Positions 15,513 to 26,930 are shown, counted from the stretch's first letter. The stretch is DNA of 64,000 nucleotides from Rubellimicrobium arenae (GCF_017916295.1 NZ_JAFMSS010000007.1:124001-188000); one strand, 5' to 3'. Translations and numbers: made by a program. The notes: generated from the letters alone by a model not told the origin.

Positions 15513-16436
15513 ATGCTCAGCTTCATCCTGCGCCGCCTCCTGGTGGCCGTTCCGACGATCCTCATCCTGATCGTCATCAGCTTCATCCTGATGTTCGCGG
15601 CGCCCGGCGGGCCCTTCAACAGCGAGAAGCCGCTGCCCGCCGCCGTCATGGCGAACATCGAGTCCCGCTACGGGCTCGACCAGCCCTACGTCGTCCAGAT
15701 CTTCAACTACGTCTGGAACATCGTCGCCCATTTCGACTTCGGGCCGTCCTTCAAGTACCGCGACCAGACCGTGACGGGGCTGATCGCCCAGGGTTTCCCG
15801 GTCACGCTGACCTACGGCTTCTGGGCCTTCCTGGTGGCCGTGGTGGTGGGCGTGGCCCTGGGGGTGCTGGCGGCGATCCGGCACAACACCTGGCTCGACT
15901 ACCTCGCCACCGGATCGGCCATCGGGGCCTCGGTGCTGCCGAACTTCGTGCTGGCGCCGATCCTGGTGCTCGTGTTCACGCTCTGGCTCGGCTGGCTGCC
16001 GGGCGGCGGCTGGAACGGCGGCCAGTGGCAGTACGTGGTGCTGCCGGTGATCGCCCTCGCCACGACCTACCTGGCCGCCATCGCGCGGATCACCCGGTCC
16101 TCGATGCTGGAGGTGATGAACTCGAACTTCATCCGCACCGCCCGCGCCAAGGGCCTGCCGATGTCGCGCATCATCCTGCGCCACGCGCTCAAGCCCGCGA
16201 TGCTGCCGGTGCTGAGCTACCTTGGTCCCGCCTTCGTGGCGATGATCACCGGGTCGGTGGTGATCGACGTGTTCTTCTCCACGGGTGGGATCGGCCAGTA
16301 CTTCGTGAACTCGGCGCTGAACCGCGACTACTCGGTCATCATGGGGGTCACGATCCTCGTGGGCGTGCTCACCATCCTGTTCAACCTCGTGGTCGACATC
16401 CTCTACGCGTGGATCGACCCCAAGATCCGTCTTTGA
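15513..16436 (+). CDS. oppB: Oligopeptide ABC transporter permease OppB
   Basis: Inner-membrane permease of 307 residues with an N-terminal transmembrane segment (LSFILRRLLVAVPTILILIVI) and five further ones. The cytoplasmic coupling loop has the EAA-type motif (TARAKGLPMSRIILRHALKPA). It belongs to the DppB/OppB family. GAGG upstream supports the start. It lies in the order expected for opp operons and pairs with OppC to form the channel. Confidence 0.94.
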   Translation: MLSFILRRLLVAVPTILILIVISFILMFAAPGGPFNSEKPLPAAVMANIESRYGLDQPYVVQIFNYVWNIVAHFDFGPSFKYRDQTVTGLIAQGFPVTLTYGFWAFLVAVVVGVALGVLAAIRHNTWLDYLATGSAIGASVLPNFVLAPILVLVFTLWLGWLPGGGWNGGQWQYVVLPVIALATTYLAAIARITRSSMLEVMNSNFIRTARAKGLPMSRIILRHALKPAMLPVLSYLGPAFVAMITGSVVIDVFFSTGGIGQYFVNSALNRDYSVIMGVTILVGVLTILFNLVVDILYAWIDPKIRL

Positions 16437-16449
16437 AGGGGGGCCCGAC

Positions 16450-17370
16450 ATGGCGTTCCACGACCCCACCGCCGACGCCCTCCAGGCTCCGGCCCGGCCC
16501 GACAAGGGCCGGTCGCTCTGGACCGACGCGCGCCGGCGCTTCTTCCGCAACAGGGCGGCGACGGTCGCCCTGGTCGCGCTGGTCCTGATCGCGGTCTTCG
16601 CCTTCCTGGGCGGGTTCATCGCCCAGTACGAGCGGGACTACGTCGACTTTTCCCTGATCGGCATCAACGCCACCAAGGGCGTGCCGTCGATCGCCACCGG
16701 CCATTACTTCGGCACCGACCAGGAGGGGCGGGACCTGTTCGCCCGCACCGTGCAGGGCACGCGGCTGTCGCTCCTCATCGGAGTCGTGGGCTCGATGGTG
16801 GCGGTGATCGTGGGCACGCTCTACGGCGCGATCTCGGGCTACTTCGGGGGCCGGGTGGACAGCGTCATGATGCGGGTCGTGGACATCCTCCTGTCCATCC
16901 CCTTCATGTTCGTGCTGATCCTGATGCTCGTGATGTTCGGGCGGTCGCTGCTGATGCTGTTCATCGGGATCGGCCTCATCTCCTGGCTGTCCATGGCCCG
17001 GATCGCCCGCGGGCAGACGCTGTCCATCAAGAACAAGGAGTTCGTGGAGGCCGCCATCGCCACCGGCGTCCGGCCCCTGACGATCATCCTGCGCCACGTC
17101 GTCCCCAACCTGCTGGGCGTGGTGATCGTCTATGCCACGCTGCTGATCCCCGAGATGATCATCTACGAATCCTTCATCAGCTTCCTGGGCCTGGGCGTCC
17201 AGGAGCCCAACACCTCGCTGGGCGCGCTCATCTCGCGCGGGGCGGGGCAGATCGGGAACGGGGTGCCCTGGCAGCTTGGGTTCCCGCTCTTCTTCTTCGT
17301 CGTGATGCTGTTCGCCTTCTTCTTCGTGGGCGACGGGCTGCGCGACGCCATCGACCCGAAGGACCGCTGA
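16450..17370 (+). CDS. oppC: Oligopeptide ABC transporter permease OppC
   Basis: Second membrane subunit, 306 residues. The OppC N-terminal domain (SLWTDARRRFFRNRAATVAL) is followed by the binding-protein-dependent transport domain, with the coupling motif EAAIATGVRPLTIILRHVVP. The FGTDQEGRDLFAR segment is typical of DppC/OppC. It starts 13 bases after oppB and ends one base before oppD, so the genes form one transcription unit. Confidence 0.94.
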   Translation: MAFHDPTADALQAPARPDKGRSLWTDARRRFFRNRAATVALVALVLIAVFAFLGGFIAQYERDYVDFSLIGINATKGVPSIATGHYFGTDQEGRDLFARTVQGTRLSLLIGVVGSMVAVIVGTLYGAISGYFGGRVDSVMMRVVDILLSIPFMFVLILMLVMFGRSLLMLFIGIGLISWLSMARIARGQTLSIKNKEFVEAAIATGVRPLTIILRHVVPNLLGVVIVYATLLIPEMIIYESFISFLGLGVQEPNTSLGALISRGAGQIGNGVPWQLGFPLFFFVVMLFAFFFVGDGLRDAIDPKDR

Positions 17371-17371
17371 C

Positions 17372-18360
<989 letters not shown>

Positions 18361-18364
<4 letters not shown>

Positions 18365-19371
18365 GCGCCCCGATCCTCCAGGTGAGCGACCTCCGCGTCA
18401 CCTTCGACGTTCCCGTCCGGGGCGGCTGGCCCTGGACCCCGCCCCGCAAGCTGCAGGCCGTGGGGGGCATCTCCTTCGACCTGTCGCCCGGCGAGGTGCT
18501 GGGCGTGGTGGGCGAAAGCGGCTCGGGCAAGTCCACGCTGGCCCGGGCGATCGTGGGGACCGTTCCGTCCACGGGGCGCATCCTGTTCGACGGGCGCGAC
18601 ATCGGCGCCCTGTCGGCCGAGGAGCGGCGGGCGCACCGGCGCGACGTGCAGATGATCTTCCAGGACCCGCTCGCGGCGCTGAACCCGCGCATGACGGTCG
18701 GGGACATCATCGCCGAGCCGCTGACGACACACTTTCCCAAAACGCCGCGCGCCGAGGTCCGCCAGCGGGTGCGGGACCTGATGGAGCGGGTGGGCCTCCT
18801 CCCCAACCTCGTGAACCGCTACCCGCACGAGTTCTCGGGCGGGCAGTGCCAGCGCATCGGCATCGCGCGGGCGCTGATCCTGAACCCCAAGCTGCTGATC
18901 TGCGACGAGCCGGTCTCGGCGCTCGATGTGTCGGTGCAGGCGCAGGTGGTGAACCTCCTGCGCGAGCTGCGCCGCGAGATGGGCATCGCCATGGTCTTCA
19001 TCGCCCACGACCTTTCCGTCGTGCGCCACATCTCGGACCGGATCATGGTCATGTACCTGGGCCGCCTGATGGAGACCGCGCCCGCCCGCCAGCTGGTCGA
19101 GCGGCCGCGCCACCCCTACACGCAGTTCCTGATCTCCTCGGTGCCGATCCCCGACCCGGCGCTCGAGAAGGCGCGGCCTCGCCCGGTGCTGGAGGGGGAC
19201 CTGCCGTCGCCGCTGTCGCCCCCCTCGGGCTGCGTGTTCCGCACCCGCTGCCCCAAGGCCAAGCCGAAATGCGCCGAGGTGCCGCCGCCGCCCTACGACG
19301 TGGCCCCCGGCCAGCGGGCGACCTGCCACTACTGGAACGAGCCCACGCCCATGATGCAGGCGGCCGAGTAG
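18361..19371 (+). CDS. oppF: Oligopeptide ABC transporter ATPase OppF
   Basis: Second ATPase of the transporter, 336 residues from the ATG that overlaps oppD. Walker A is GESGSGKSTL, the signature is EFSGGQCQR and Walker B is LLICDEPVSALD. The C-terminal extension has the CVFRTRCPKAKPKC cysteine motif. It completes a full oppABCDF set, so the transporter is probably functional. A strong hairpin follows the gene. Confidence 0.95.
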
Positions 19372-19378
19372 GGCCCGA

Positions 19379-19403
19379 CCGCCGGGAGGGCGCCTCCCGG
19401 CGG
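19379..19403. terminator. Hairpin between convergent oppF and tamB
   Basis: Perfect 11-bp stem (CCGCCGGGAGG/CCTCCCGGCGG) with a GCG loop, filling the 33-base gap between the two convergent stop codons. No T-run is present on either strand, so it is a weak or Rho-assisted bidirectional terminator, or an mRNA 3' end stabiliser. Confidence 0.55.
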
Positions 19404-19404
19404 C

Positions 19405-22400
19405 TCAGTAATCCCGCTCGAAGTAGATGCCGACGCTGGTGTCGCCGCGGGTGTCCACGCCCGCCCGCACAGTCAGGTCCGAGGTGAGGTCGAGGTTGAT
19501 CGTGGCCTCGGTGCCCTCGGGCGAGACGACGACGTCGGTGTAGACGTTCTCGCTGATGTACTGGCCAAGCCGGAGCGCGACGTTGCCGCTGGCCGTGGTG
19601 GTCACGTCGAAGTCCGCGAGCCCCGCCCCGGCGCGCAGGTCGTCCACGAGCCCGCCGCCCCCGCCCGACAGCTCGGCCACCGCCGAGGCGAGCTGGACGG
19701 CCTGGAACGGCGTGATCGAGGCGATGTCCACGCCGAACAGGAGCTGGGCCAGCACCTCGTCCTGCGGCAGCTCGGGCGAGGAGGTGAAGGTCACCTCGGG
19801 CGAGGCGAGGGGACCCTCGAGCACGATGCTGATCGCCGTGCCGGTCCGCGCCGTGGTCTGGGCCACGAGCCGCAGGTAGGGGTTGAAGTCGCCCTGGAGG
19901 GTGGCCTGCCCCTCGGTCAGGTCGAAGCGCTGCCCCAGGATGGCAAGCCGCCCGCGCAGCAGCGAGAACTGCCCGATGGGGATGAGCTGGCGCGTGCTCC
20001 CTGTCAGGCGGAGCTGGCCGCCCAGCTCGGCGTCGAGCCCCCGGCCGCGCACGAAGACCCGGGCCGGCGCATCGAGCAGGATGTCGAGCCCGTAGGCCAC
20101 CCCGCCGCCGCTGCCGCCGCCGGCGGCCTGGGCGTCGCCGCCCGACACGGACAGGCGGGCGCGGTCCAGGGTGGTCTGCACGGGAACCGAAGGGTCGATG
20201 TGGAAGACGGGCAGCGGCTCGCCCAGGGCGCCCACGCCCGAGGCGGGGACGCGCAGCTCCACGGTGTCGAGCGTCACGGCCCCCGCGATCAGCGCCCCGC
20301 CCGCGAGGGGACCCGTCACCGAGATCCGCCCGTTGCCGCGCGCCTCGTAGAGCGAAGGGTCGCGGATCACGAGGCCGGTCCCGTCGATGGACAGGTTGGC
20401 GTTGAAGGGCGGCTGGAGGCCCACGGGTCCGTTGACCGTCAGGCGGCCTCCGGTCGCAAAGCCCCCGGTCAGCGCGATCGTGGCGGTCCCGCCCGCGATG
20501 TCGGCCCGCCCGCTGATGCCGCTGATCGCCTCGCCCAGGTTGGGGTCCGACAGGCGCGCGCCCTGGACCGAGACCGAGCCCGACAGCGCCTCGAGCGACA
20601 GGGCTCCGGCCAGGCGGAGGTCGAAGCTCGCCGGTCCTTCGAGCCGCCGGGGATCGAGGAAGGCGTTGGCGATCTCGAGCGGGGCCGTGCCGGTGGCGCG
20701 GAGGTCCGTCGTCGCTCCGCCGACGCTGCCCGACACGCGGGCGTTGATGCCGCCGGGGCCGGTCACCTCGGCGTCCACCGTGGTGGCGCCGCCCGCGCCG
20801 AGCCCCGCCGTCCCCCGCGCCGTCACCGGGCCCGGAAAGTTCGGCACGAACAGGCCCAGGTCGGCCAGACGCGCATCGAAGGTCAGGTTCGCGGCGCCGC
20901 CCTGGGTCGTGCCCTGGCCGGTGACGCTGAAGTTCGGGAACCGCGCGTCCAGACCCTCGACCCGGAGGGCGCCGTCCTGGGTCCGGGCGGCCCGGCCGGA
21001 CAGCGTGCCCGTCCCGGCCAGGAGCTGCGCCAGCGCGGGCTGGCCCGGGTTCAGGTCGCGCGCCGTGGCGTCCACCGTGAGATCGAAGCTCGCGAAGCTG
21101 GGCAGGGCGCGGCCGGTCACGGTGGCCGTGATCCCGCCCCCCAGCGGACGCCCGGCCAGCCGGGACCAGGGGCCTAGGTCGGCGACCGCGACATCGGCCG
21201 TGCCCGCGATCTCGTAGCCCCGGGCCGGCGGGGCGACGGTGGCGTCGATGACCGCGCGGGTGCCGGGGGCGGTCGCGTCGGCCTGGACCGTGATGGTCCC
21301 GTCCGCCGCGCGCGAGGCCGTGCCCGTCGCCGTCGCCGGGCCCGAAAGCCCCGGCGCGACGAGGCCGACCTCGGCCACGCGGAGGTCGAACCGGCCGTTG
21401 CCCGAGGTCTCGGTGAAGGTGCCGGCGCCTTCGGCCCGCAGCTGCGGGGTGTCGGCGGTGAGGTCGAGCGCCAGGCCGTCCTCGGGGCTGCGCTCCACCC
21501 GGCCGGTCAGGGTGCCCGGACCGGCCAGGAGGGGATCGAGCTGCGGCAGGCCGGTGCGAAGGTCGCGGGTGGTCGCCTCGACGGACAGGTCCAGCACGGA
21601 CAGGTCGGTTCGCGCCGTCCCGGCGACGTTGGCCCGCACCGCCCCGCCCAGGTCGCGCCCGACGAGCGGCCCCAGCGGCGCGATGTCCGAAAAGTAGGCG
21701 GCCACGGTGCCGTCGAAGGCATAGGCCCCCTCGGCTGCGTCGAGCGTCCCGTCCACGGTGGCCTGGCCCGTGGGCAGCCGCGCCTCCAGGTCGAGGTCGA
21801 GGGCGCCGTCCTGCGCCCGCACCGCCGTTCCGCTCAGCCGTCCGGGGCCGGACAGCCCGCCCAGCACCGGGGCCACGTCCGGCAGGGACAGGTCCACCTC
21901 GGCGCGGCCCGCGCCTTCGGTGAACTCGGCCGAGACGGTGCCGTCGATCCGGTCGGCGTCGATGCGGAGGTTCCCGACCCGGAAGCTGGCCGGTCCAGTC
22001 CGCTCGGCCCGCCCGCCCAGGGTGGCCGACCCCGCCAGGAGGGCGTCCAGCGGGTCGATGCCGAAGCCCAGGTCGCGCGCCTGCGCCGACAGGGTCACGT
22101 CGAAGGTCGATGCATCCTGCGCGGTGCGTCCCGACAGGCTGAGGTTGGCCGCGCCGCGGGGCTCGATCCCGAGATCGGGCGCGAAGGTCCGCAGGAGGCC
22201 CTGGTAGCGGGCCAGCTCCTCGATCGAGGCCTCGGCGGTGAAGGTCAGGGGGGCCGGGACCGCATCGCCGGCGTCGTCCGTGGCCGCCGGAGGCTGGGTG
22301 CCCCGAAGCGAGACCTGCGCGCCGGGCAGCGTGGCCGAGGCATCGACGCGGGACTGGCCGGCCGCGTCCCGTTCGAAGGTGCCGCGAAGCGTCCCGGGGC

Positions 22401-24234
22401 CGGACAGGTCCGGGAAGGAGGCCCCGAGGTCCGCCACGTCGAGGTCGAAGCGCGCCGCGCTCGCCCGGCTGGTGATGTCGGCCGTGGCCGAGATGGTCAG
22501 CGCCTCGGTCCCGACGTCGAGCCGGTCCACCCGCAGGCCCGCCTCGTCCCGGGCGGCGGCAATGGCGATCTGGCCTTCCCCGGCCAGCAGCGGATCGAGC
22601 TGGGCGATGCCCACGCGCAGGTCGCGCGTGGTGCCCGACACCGCCGCGTCGAAGATCCCGTCGAGCGGGCGGACCGCGCTCACGATGGTGACGTCGGCCG
22701 AGCCGCCGAGGTCGAGGCCCGACAGCTCGGCAAAGCGGCCGAGGTCGGCGGCCTGCAGCAGCACCGAGGTTTCGGTCAGGAAGCCCGAGGCCGAGCCCGC
22801 GACCGTGCCTTCGACCTGCGCCTCGACCCCGGGGCCGGTGACGGTGAGCTGGCGGATCCGCAGCGGGCCGCCGTCCTCGGGCTGGGCCAGGTCGATGCGG
22901 CCCGAGATGTCGGCCCCGAGCGCCTCGCCGATCCCTTCGTCCGCGAAGGACAGCCCGGTGGCGGCATAGGCGAGGTCTCCGGTGAAGCGGCCCGGCGCCT
23001 GGTCGGTCGCGGGGCGGATCGTGCCGCCGCCCTCGAGCGTGAGCGACGGGATGGCGAGCCCGGGGCGGGCCAGGTCCTCGACCGCGAAGTTGCCGGTCCA
23101 GGCTTCGCCCTGCGCCTGGTCGTAGGACACGTCCAGCGTGACGCCGGTGACGGTGGTCCCGGCCGCGCCGGGCAGCGGCACCGCGCCGCCGTCCTCGCGC
23201 CCGATGGAGCCGTCGAGGTCGATCCGCGCGGGCCAGCCCTGCGGCGTGATCTCGGCCCGGCCGTTCAGCGTCAGGGCCTCGGCCCGCAGCCCCAGCGAGG
23301 TGAGCACGAAGGAGCCGTCCGCGCGGCGGATGCCCTTGGTCCGCAGCACCACGTCGGGGCCGAAGAAGGCCCCCGCCTCGGGCGCAAGGAGCGGCGTCAC
23401 GTCGCCCCGGACGTCGAGCCCGAAGGCGCGCGACGTGACCTGCCCGTTCTCGGTCGCCGTGGTCTTGAGGGCGAAGGTCCCCGCGATGCGCGGCTGGTCG
23501 TCGGTGGCGAGCGTGATGTCCGCCGCATAATCGTCGATGGGCGCGGTGCCCTGCACGGTCAGCGCGACCGAGGGCAGCCCCGGCAGCCCCAGGGCGCGCG
23601 CCACGAGGCCCTGCGCCTCCTCCTCGACGCTGAGGTCCACGGCGAGCACGCGCGTGTCGTTGGCGTAGGAGGCCGCGAGCGCGAGCTGCCCGGCGCTGCC
23701 CTGGATGATCTGGGCGGCGATCTGGGCCTGTCCTTCGCCGCCCTCGAGGTTCACCGATCCATCGAGGGACAGGGCCAGCTCCTCGCCCAGGAGCGGCTCG
23801 CCCAGGACGATCCGGTCGCTGCGGAGCTGGCCGATGCGCACCGCAACGGGCAGGTCGGGCAGGGCGAAGGGCGTCGCTTCGGGGGTGGGCGCCGTGGGGT
23901 CGGCGACCGGCGCGCGCAGGATCTCGATGCTGCCGGCGGTCAGCTCCTCGACGTCGATGCGGCCGCGCAGCAGCGCCGACCGGTTCCAGTCGAGCGCGAG
24001 GTCGGTGGCCCGCAGCCAGACCCCCTCCTGGTCCGAGATGGTCAGCGAGGCCGCCGTCGCCCGCGAGGACAGCGCCCCTTCGAACCCTTCGATGATCACG
24101 GTCCGGGCGGTCGTGGACAGGGAATCCTCGATCAGCCCGGTCAGGAAGCCGCGGTCGCGCTCCTGCTCCTCGGGCGTCTGCGCCAGGGCGGGGAGGGGAA
24201 GGGCGCAGAGCGCCAGGACGGGAAGGAGCCTCAA
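19405..24234 (-). CDS. tamB: Translocation and assembly module protein TamB
   Basis: Very large AsmA-like/bridge-type envelope protein of 1609 residues that spans the periplasm and, with TamA, supports outer-membrane protein insertion or phospholipid movement. An N-terminal signal or anchor (MRLLPVLALCALPLPALAQ) is followed by long repetitive beta-rich sequence (recurring LDVxxLDPLLAGxG-like units) and a C-terminal DUF490/TamB domain (about residues 1270-1609), ending in a beta-strand. The start is TTG, sharing TTGA with the tamA stop, which indicates translational coupling and lower expression than TamA. Confidence 0.94.
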   Translation of the reverse strand: MRLLPVLALCALPLPALAQTPEEQERDRGFLTGLIEDSLSTTARTVIIEGFEGALSSRATAASLTISDQEGVWLRATDLALDWNRSALLRGRIDVEELTAGSIEILRAPVADPTAPTPEATPFALPDLPVAVRIGQLRSDRIVLGEPLLGEELALSLDGSVNLEGGEGQAQIAAQIIQGSAGQLALAASYANDTRVLAVDLSVEEEAQGLVARALGLPGLPSVALTVQGTAPIDDYAADITLATDDQPRIAGTFALKTTATENGQVTSRAFGLDVRGDVTPLLAPEAGAFFGPDVVLRTKGIRRADGSFVLTSLGLRAEALTLNGRAEITPQGWPARIDLDGSIGREDGGAVPLPGAAGTTVTGVTLDVSYDQAQGEAWTGNFAVEDLARPGLAIPSLTLEGGGTIRPATDQAPGRFTGDLAYAATGLSFADEGIGEALGADISGRIDLAQPEDGGPLRIRQLTVTGPGVEAQVEGTVAGSASGFLTETSVLLQAADLGRFAELSGLDLGGSADVTIVSAVRPLDGIFDAAVSGTTRDLRVGIAQLDPLLAGEGQIAIAAARDEAGLRVDRLDVGTEALTISATADITSRASAARFDLDVADLGASFPDLSGPGTLRGTFERDAAGQSRVDASATLPGAQVSLRGTQPPAATDDAGDAVPAPLTFTAEASIEELARYQGLLRTFAPDLGIEPRGAANLSLSGRTAQDASTFDVTLSAQARDLGFGIDPLDALLAGSATLGGRAERTGPASFRVGNLRIDADRIDGTVSAEFTEGAGRAEVDLSLPDVAPVLGGLSGPGRLSGTAVRAQDGALDLDLEARLPTGQATVDGTLDAAEGAYAFDGTVAAYFSDIAPLGPLVGRDLGGAVRANVAGTARTDLSVLDLSVEATTRDLRTGLPQLDPLLAGPGTLTGRVERSPEDGLALDLTADTPQLRAEGAGTFTETSGNGRFDLRVAEVGLVAPGLSGPATATGTASRAADGTITVQADATAPGTRAVIDATVAPPARGYEIAGTADVAVADLGPWSRLAGRPLGGGITATVTGRALPSFASFDLTVDATARDLNPGQPALAQLLAGTGTLSGRAARTQDGALRVEGLDARFPNFSVTGQGTTQGGAANLTFDARLADLGLFVPNFPGPVTARGTAGLGAGGATTVDAEVTGPGGINARVSGSVGGATTDLRATGTAPLEIANAFLDPRRLEGPASFDLRLAGALSLEALSGSVSVQGARLSDPNLGEAISGISGRADIAGGTATIALTGGFATGGRLTVNGPVGLQPPFNANLSIDGTGLVIRDPSLYEARGNGRISVTGPLAGGALIAGAVTLDTVELRVPASGVGALGEPLPVFHIDPSVPVQTTLDRARLSVSGGDAQAAGGGSGGGVAYGLDILLDAPARVFVRGRGLDAELGGQLRLTGSTRQLIPIGQFSLLRGRLAILGQRFDLTEGQATLQGDFNPYLRLVAQTTARTGTAISIVLEGPLASPEVTFTSSPELPQDEVLAQLLFGVDIASITPFQAVQLASAVAELSGGGGGLVDDLRAGAGLADFDVTTTASGNVALRLGQYISENVYTDVVVSPEGTEATINLDLTSDLTVRAGVDTRGDTSVGIYFERDY

Positions 24235-26045
24235 AACGCCTGACCTATGCCGATGTAGAGTTGCACCGTCTCGAAGGAGCTTTCGCCCGTCGCCGGGGTG
24301 GCCACGTCGAGCCGGATCGGCCCCACGAAGCTGTTGTAGCGAACCCCGAGGCCCACGCCGGCCTGGTAGGGGCTGTCGGCGTCGGGCAGGGAGTCCTCGT
24401 CCACCACGCCCGCATCCGCGAAGGCCACCGCGCCGAAGCTTTCGGTCAGGCCCAGCCGCGCCTCGAGCTGGGCGCCCACGAAGGAGGCCCCGCCCAGGGT
24501 GACGGTCTCGCCCGGATCGTCGGGGTCGGGAACCTCGACGCCAAGGCTCTGGAAGGGCTGCCCCCGCACGGTCCCGCCCCCGCCCGAGAAGAACAGGTAG
24601 TCCTGCGGCACCTCGCTCCGCTCTGCGCCCACCACGCTGCCCAGCTGGCCGCGCGCCCCCAGCGTCAGCCGGGAGCCGAAGCTGCGGTAGTAGCGGGCGT
24701 CGGCGTAAAGCCGCGCGCCGTTGCCCGTGTCGCCGGTCACCGACAGGAAGGGCGTGACCTCGCCGTCGATGTAGAAGCCGGCCCGGGCGTCGCGCGGATC
24801 GTCGCGGCGGTCCCAGACGGCCGACAGCGGCAGGGTGAGCAGCGTGTAGTCCCGCGTCTCGATCTCGGTCTCCTCGTGGGCGGCCAGGACGCCCACGGCC
24901 GCCGACAGGGTCAGGTCGTCGCCCACGTACTGGGTCACGCCCACGTCGAAGGTGAACTGCTGGAGGAAGTACTCCTCCTCGTCCTCCTGCGAGATCCGCG
25001 CGTTCACCGTCAGGTCGGTGTCCGGGCTGAAGGTGGCCGGGCGCGCGAAGCTCGCCCCCAGGGCGTAGTCGAGGCCGCCGCCGCGCGTGTCCACGGCGCT
25101 GCCCTCGATGCCCGAAACCTCGGCGTCGAAGCGCAGCCGCTCGGCCCCGCCCAGGAGGTTGCGGTGGAGCCAGAAGGCGTTGGCCGACACCCCGTCCAGA
25201 GACGAGATCTCGAGGCCGAAGCCGATGCGGCGGGGCAGGGACTCGACCACCTGCAGCTCGATGGGCAGCGTGTCGCCCGGCCCGATCGTGTCGGATTCGA
25301 CCGCCGCCACGCTGTCGAAGGTGCCCGTCCGGCGCAGGCGGTTCGTGGCCCTCTCGAGGACCTCGGGCGAGAAGACCCGCCCCGAGGGGAGGCCTGCGAT
25401 GCCCAGGATGCGCGCGGTCCGCACGTTCCTGTTGCCGGTCACGGTGACGGTGCCGAAGGTCAGCTCGGGCCCCGGGTCGATCCCGACCGCCACGTCCAGG
25501 CGGCGCGCCGGGTGGTTGGCGATGACCTCCTGCGAGGCCACGCTGGCCTTGGCGTTGCCTTCGTCCCGCCAGGCCGCGATGGCGGCGTCGACGGCGGCCC
25601 GGACGGTTTCGGAACGGGCGACCTCGCCGGGGGCGAAGCCCGGGGGCAGCTCGGTGGCGGGGGCGAGTGGGCCGACCGCCGTCTGGCCGAAGGTGAAGCG
25701 CGGGCCGGGCGTCACGGACAGGAGCACCTGCCCGATCCGTTCGGGCGCGTCGAGCGGCGCGATCGTCGAGGCCTCCTGCCCGTCGATGGTGATGGCGATG
25801 ACCCCGCCGTAATAGCCCTCGGCGTAAAGCCCGGCGAGCAGCCGCCGGTAATCCGCCCGGGCGGCGGCGACGTAGTCCTGGGCCGCCGTCAGCCCTTCGG
25901 CGTCCAGCGACAGGGTGAGCGAGGCGTTCTGGAGAACGGTGCGGAGATCGTCGTCCGTGTCCGGCGGCAGGACGAGCGTGGCGTCCTGGGCCTGGGCGGC
26001 CAGCGGCAGGAGGGTGGCCAGGACAAAGGTAGGCAGGCGGACCAT
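24231..26045 (-). CDS. tamA: Translocation and assembly module outer-membrane protein TamA (Omp85 family)
   Basis: Outer-membrane Omp85 protein of 604 residues. A signal peptide (ending AAQAQ, about residue 20) is followed by POTRA domains (to about residue 270) and a 16-strand beta barrel with the conserved VRGQPFQS region. The C-terminal residue is phenylalanine (YIGIGQAF), as required for outer-membrane targeting. It lies immediately upstream of tamB and 99 bases downstream of truA on the same strand. Confidence 0.94.
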   Translation of the reverse strand: MVRLPTFVLATLLPLAAQAQDATLVLPPDTDDDLRTVLQNASLTLSLDAEGLTAAQDYVAAARADYRRLLAGLYAEGYYGGVIAITIDGQEASTIAPLDAPERIGQVLLSVTPGPRFTFGQTAVGPLAPATELPPGFAPGEVARSETVRAAVDAAIAAWRDEGNAKASVASQEVIANHPARRLDVAVGIDPGPELTFGTVTVTGNRNVRTARILGIAGLPSGRVFSPEVLERATNRLRRTGTFDSVAAVESDTIGPGDTLPIELQVVESLPRRIGFGLEISSLDGVSANAFWLHRNLLGGAERLRFDAEVSGIEGSAVDTRGGGLDYALGASFARPATFSPDTDLTVNARISQEDEEEYFLQQFTFDVGVTQYVGDDLTLSAAVGVLAAHEETEIETRDYTLLTLPLSAVWDRRDDPRDARAGFYIDGEVTPFLSVTGDTGNGARLYADARYYRSFGSRLTLGARGQLGSVVGAERSEVPQDYLFFSGGGGTVRGQPFQSLGVEVPDPDDPGETVTLGGASFVGAQLEARLGLTESFGAVAFADAGVVDEDSLPDADSPYQAGVGLGVRYNSFVGPIRLDVATPATGESSFETVQLYIGIGQAF

Positions 26046-26144
26046 CGGACCTCGCAGGAACCAGCGCGGGGCAGTGCGCCTTCGGAGCTTAAGCGTAGGT
26101 GTCCGGGCGCGGAAAGCCAGATGGGCGGTCCGGCCACGCCGGGC

Positions 26145-26930
26145 TCATATTTCCGCCGGGCCGGAACCGAACGGGTCCGCCGCATAGACGACATGCGTGA
26201 AGTGGAGCCCGTCGGGCGGCGCCACGGGCCCGCAGGCGGCGCGATCGCGGGCGGCCAGGGCCTCGGCCATGCGGCGGGGCGGCCAGGCGCCCGCGCCGAC
26301 GCGTTCGAGGCTGCCCACCATGGACCGGACCTGGTTGTGCAGGAAGCTCCGCGCCCGGGCCCTGACGTGGATCTCGACGCCCTCGGGACCCTCGAGTTGC
26401 GCCACGGACAGCTCGTCCAGGGTCCGGACCGGGTTGTCGGCCTGGCACATGGCCGACCGGAAGGTGGTGAAGTCGTGGCGCCCCAGGAGATGCGCCGCCC
26501 CCTCGGCCATGGCCCCCGGGTCGAGCGGTCGTGCGACCCGCCAGCCCCGCCCGGCCGAAAGGGCCAGCGGCGCGCGGCGCTGCACGATCCGGTAAAGGTA
26601 ACCCCGCTCGCGGGCCGAGAACCGCGCGTGCCAGTCGTCCGCCACCCGGGCGCAGGCCGTCACCGCGACCGGGTGCGGCCGGAGGTGGTGGTTCAGCGCC
26701 TCGGACAGCCGGAACGGGTCCCAGTCGCGCCGCATGTCGCAATGGGCGACCTGTCCCCAGGCATGGACCCCGGCATCCGTCCGGCCCGCCGCCGCCACGT
26801 TGTGCGGCCCGGGATCGAGCCGGAGGAGCGCCGCCTCGAGCGCTCCCTGCACGGATGGATGCTGGGCCTGCCGCTGCCAGCCGGCGAAGGGCGTGCCGAG
26901 ATATTCGATCCTGAGCGCATAACGGGCCAT
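26145..26930 (-). CDS. truA: tRNA pseudouridine(38-40) synthase
   Basis: Isomerises uridines 38-40 in the anticodon stem of many tRNAs. At 261 residues it is of normal length. The catalytic aspartate (Asp52) lies in GRTDAGVHA, and the N-terminal motif YLGTPFAGWQRQ and the RNA-binding FLHNQVRSMVG segment are present. It is divergent from pcs (220 bp) and upstream of tamA. Confidence 0.96.
   Translation of the reverse strand: MARYALRIEYLGTPFAGWQRQAQHPSVQGALEAALLRLDPGPHNVAAAGRTDAGVHAWGQVAHCDMRRDWDPFRLSEALNHHLRPHPVAVTACARVADDWHARFSARERGYLYRIVQRRAPLALSAGRGWRVARPLDPGAMAEGAAHLLGRHDFTTFRSAMCQADNPVRTLDELSVAQLEGPEGVEIHVRARARSFLHNQVRSMVGSLERVGAGAWPPRRMAEALAARDRAACGPVAPPDGLHFTHVVYAADPFGSGPAEI

Noticed and set aside
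19379..19403. Classical Rho-independent terminator between oppF and tamB
   Set aside because: The stem is perfect but neither strand has a T-run, so it is kept only as a hairpin with moderate confidence.
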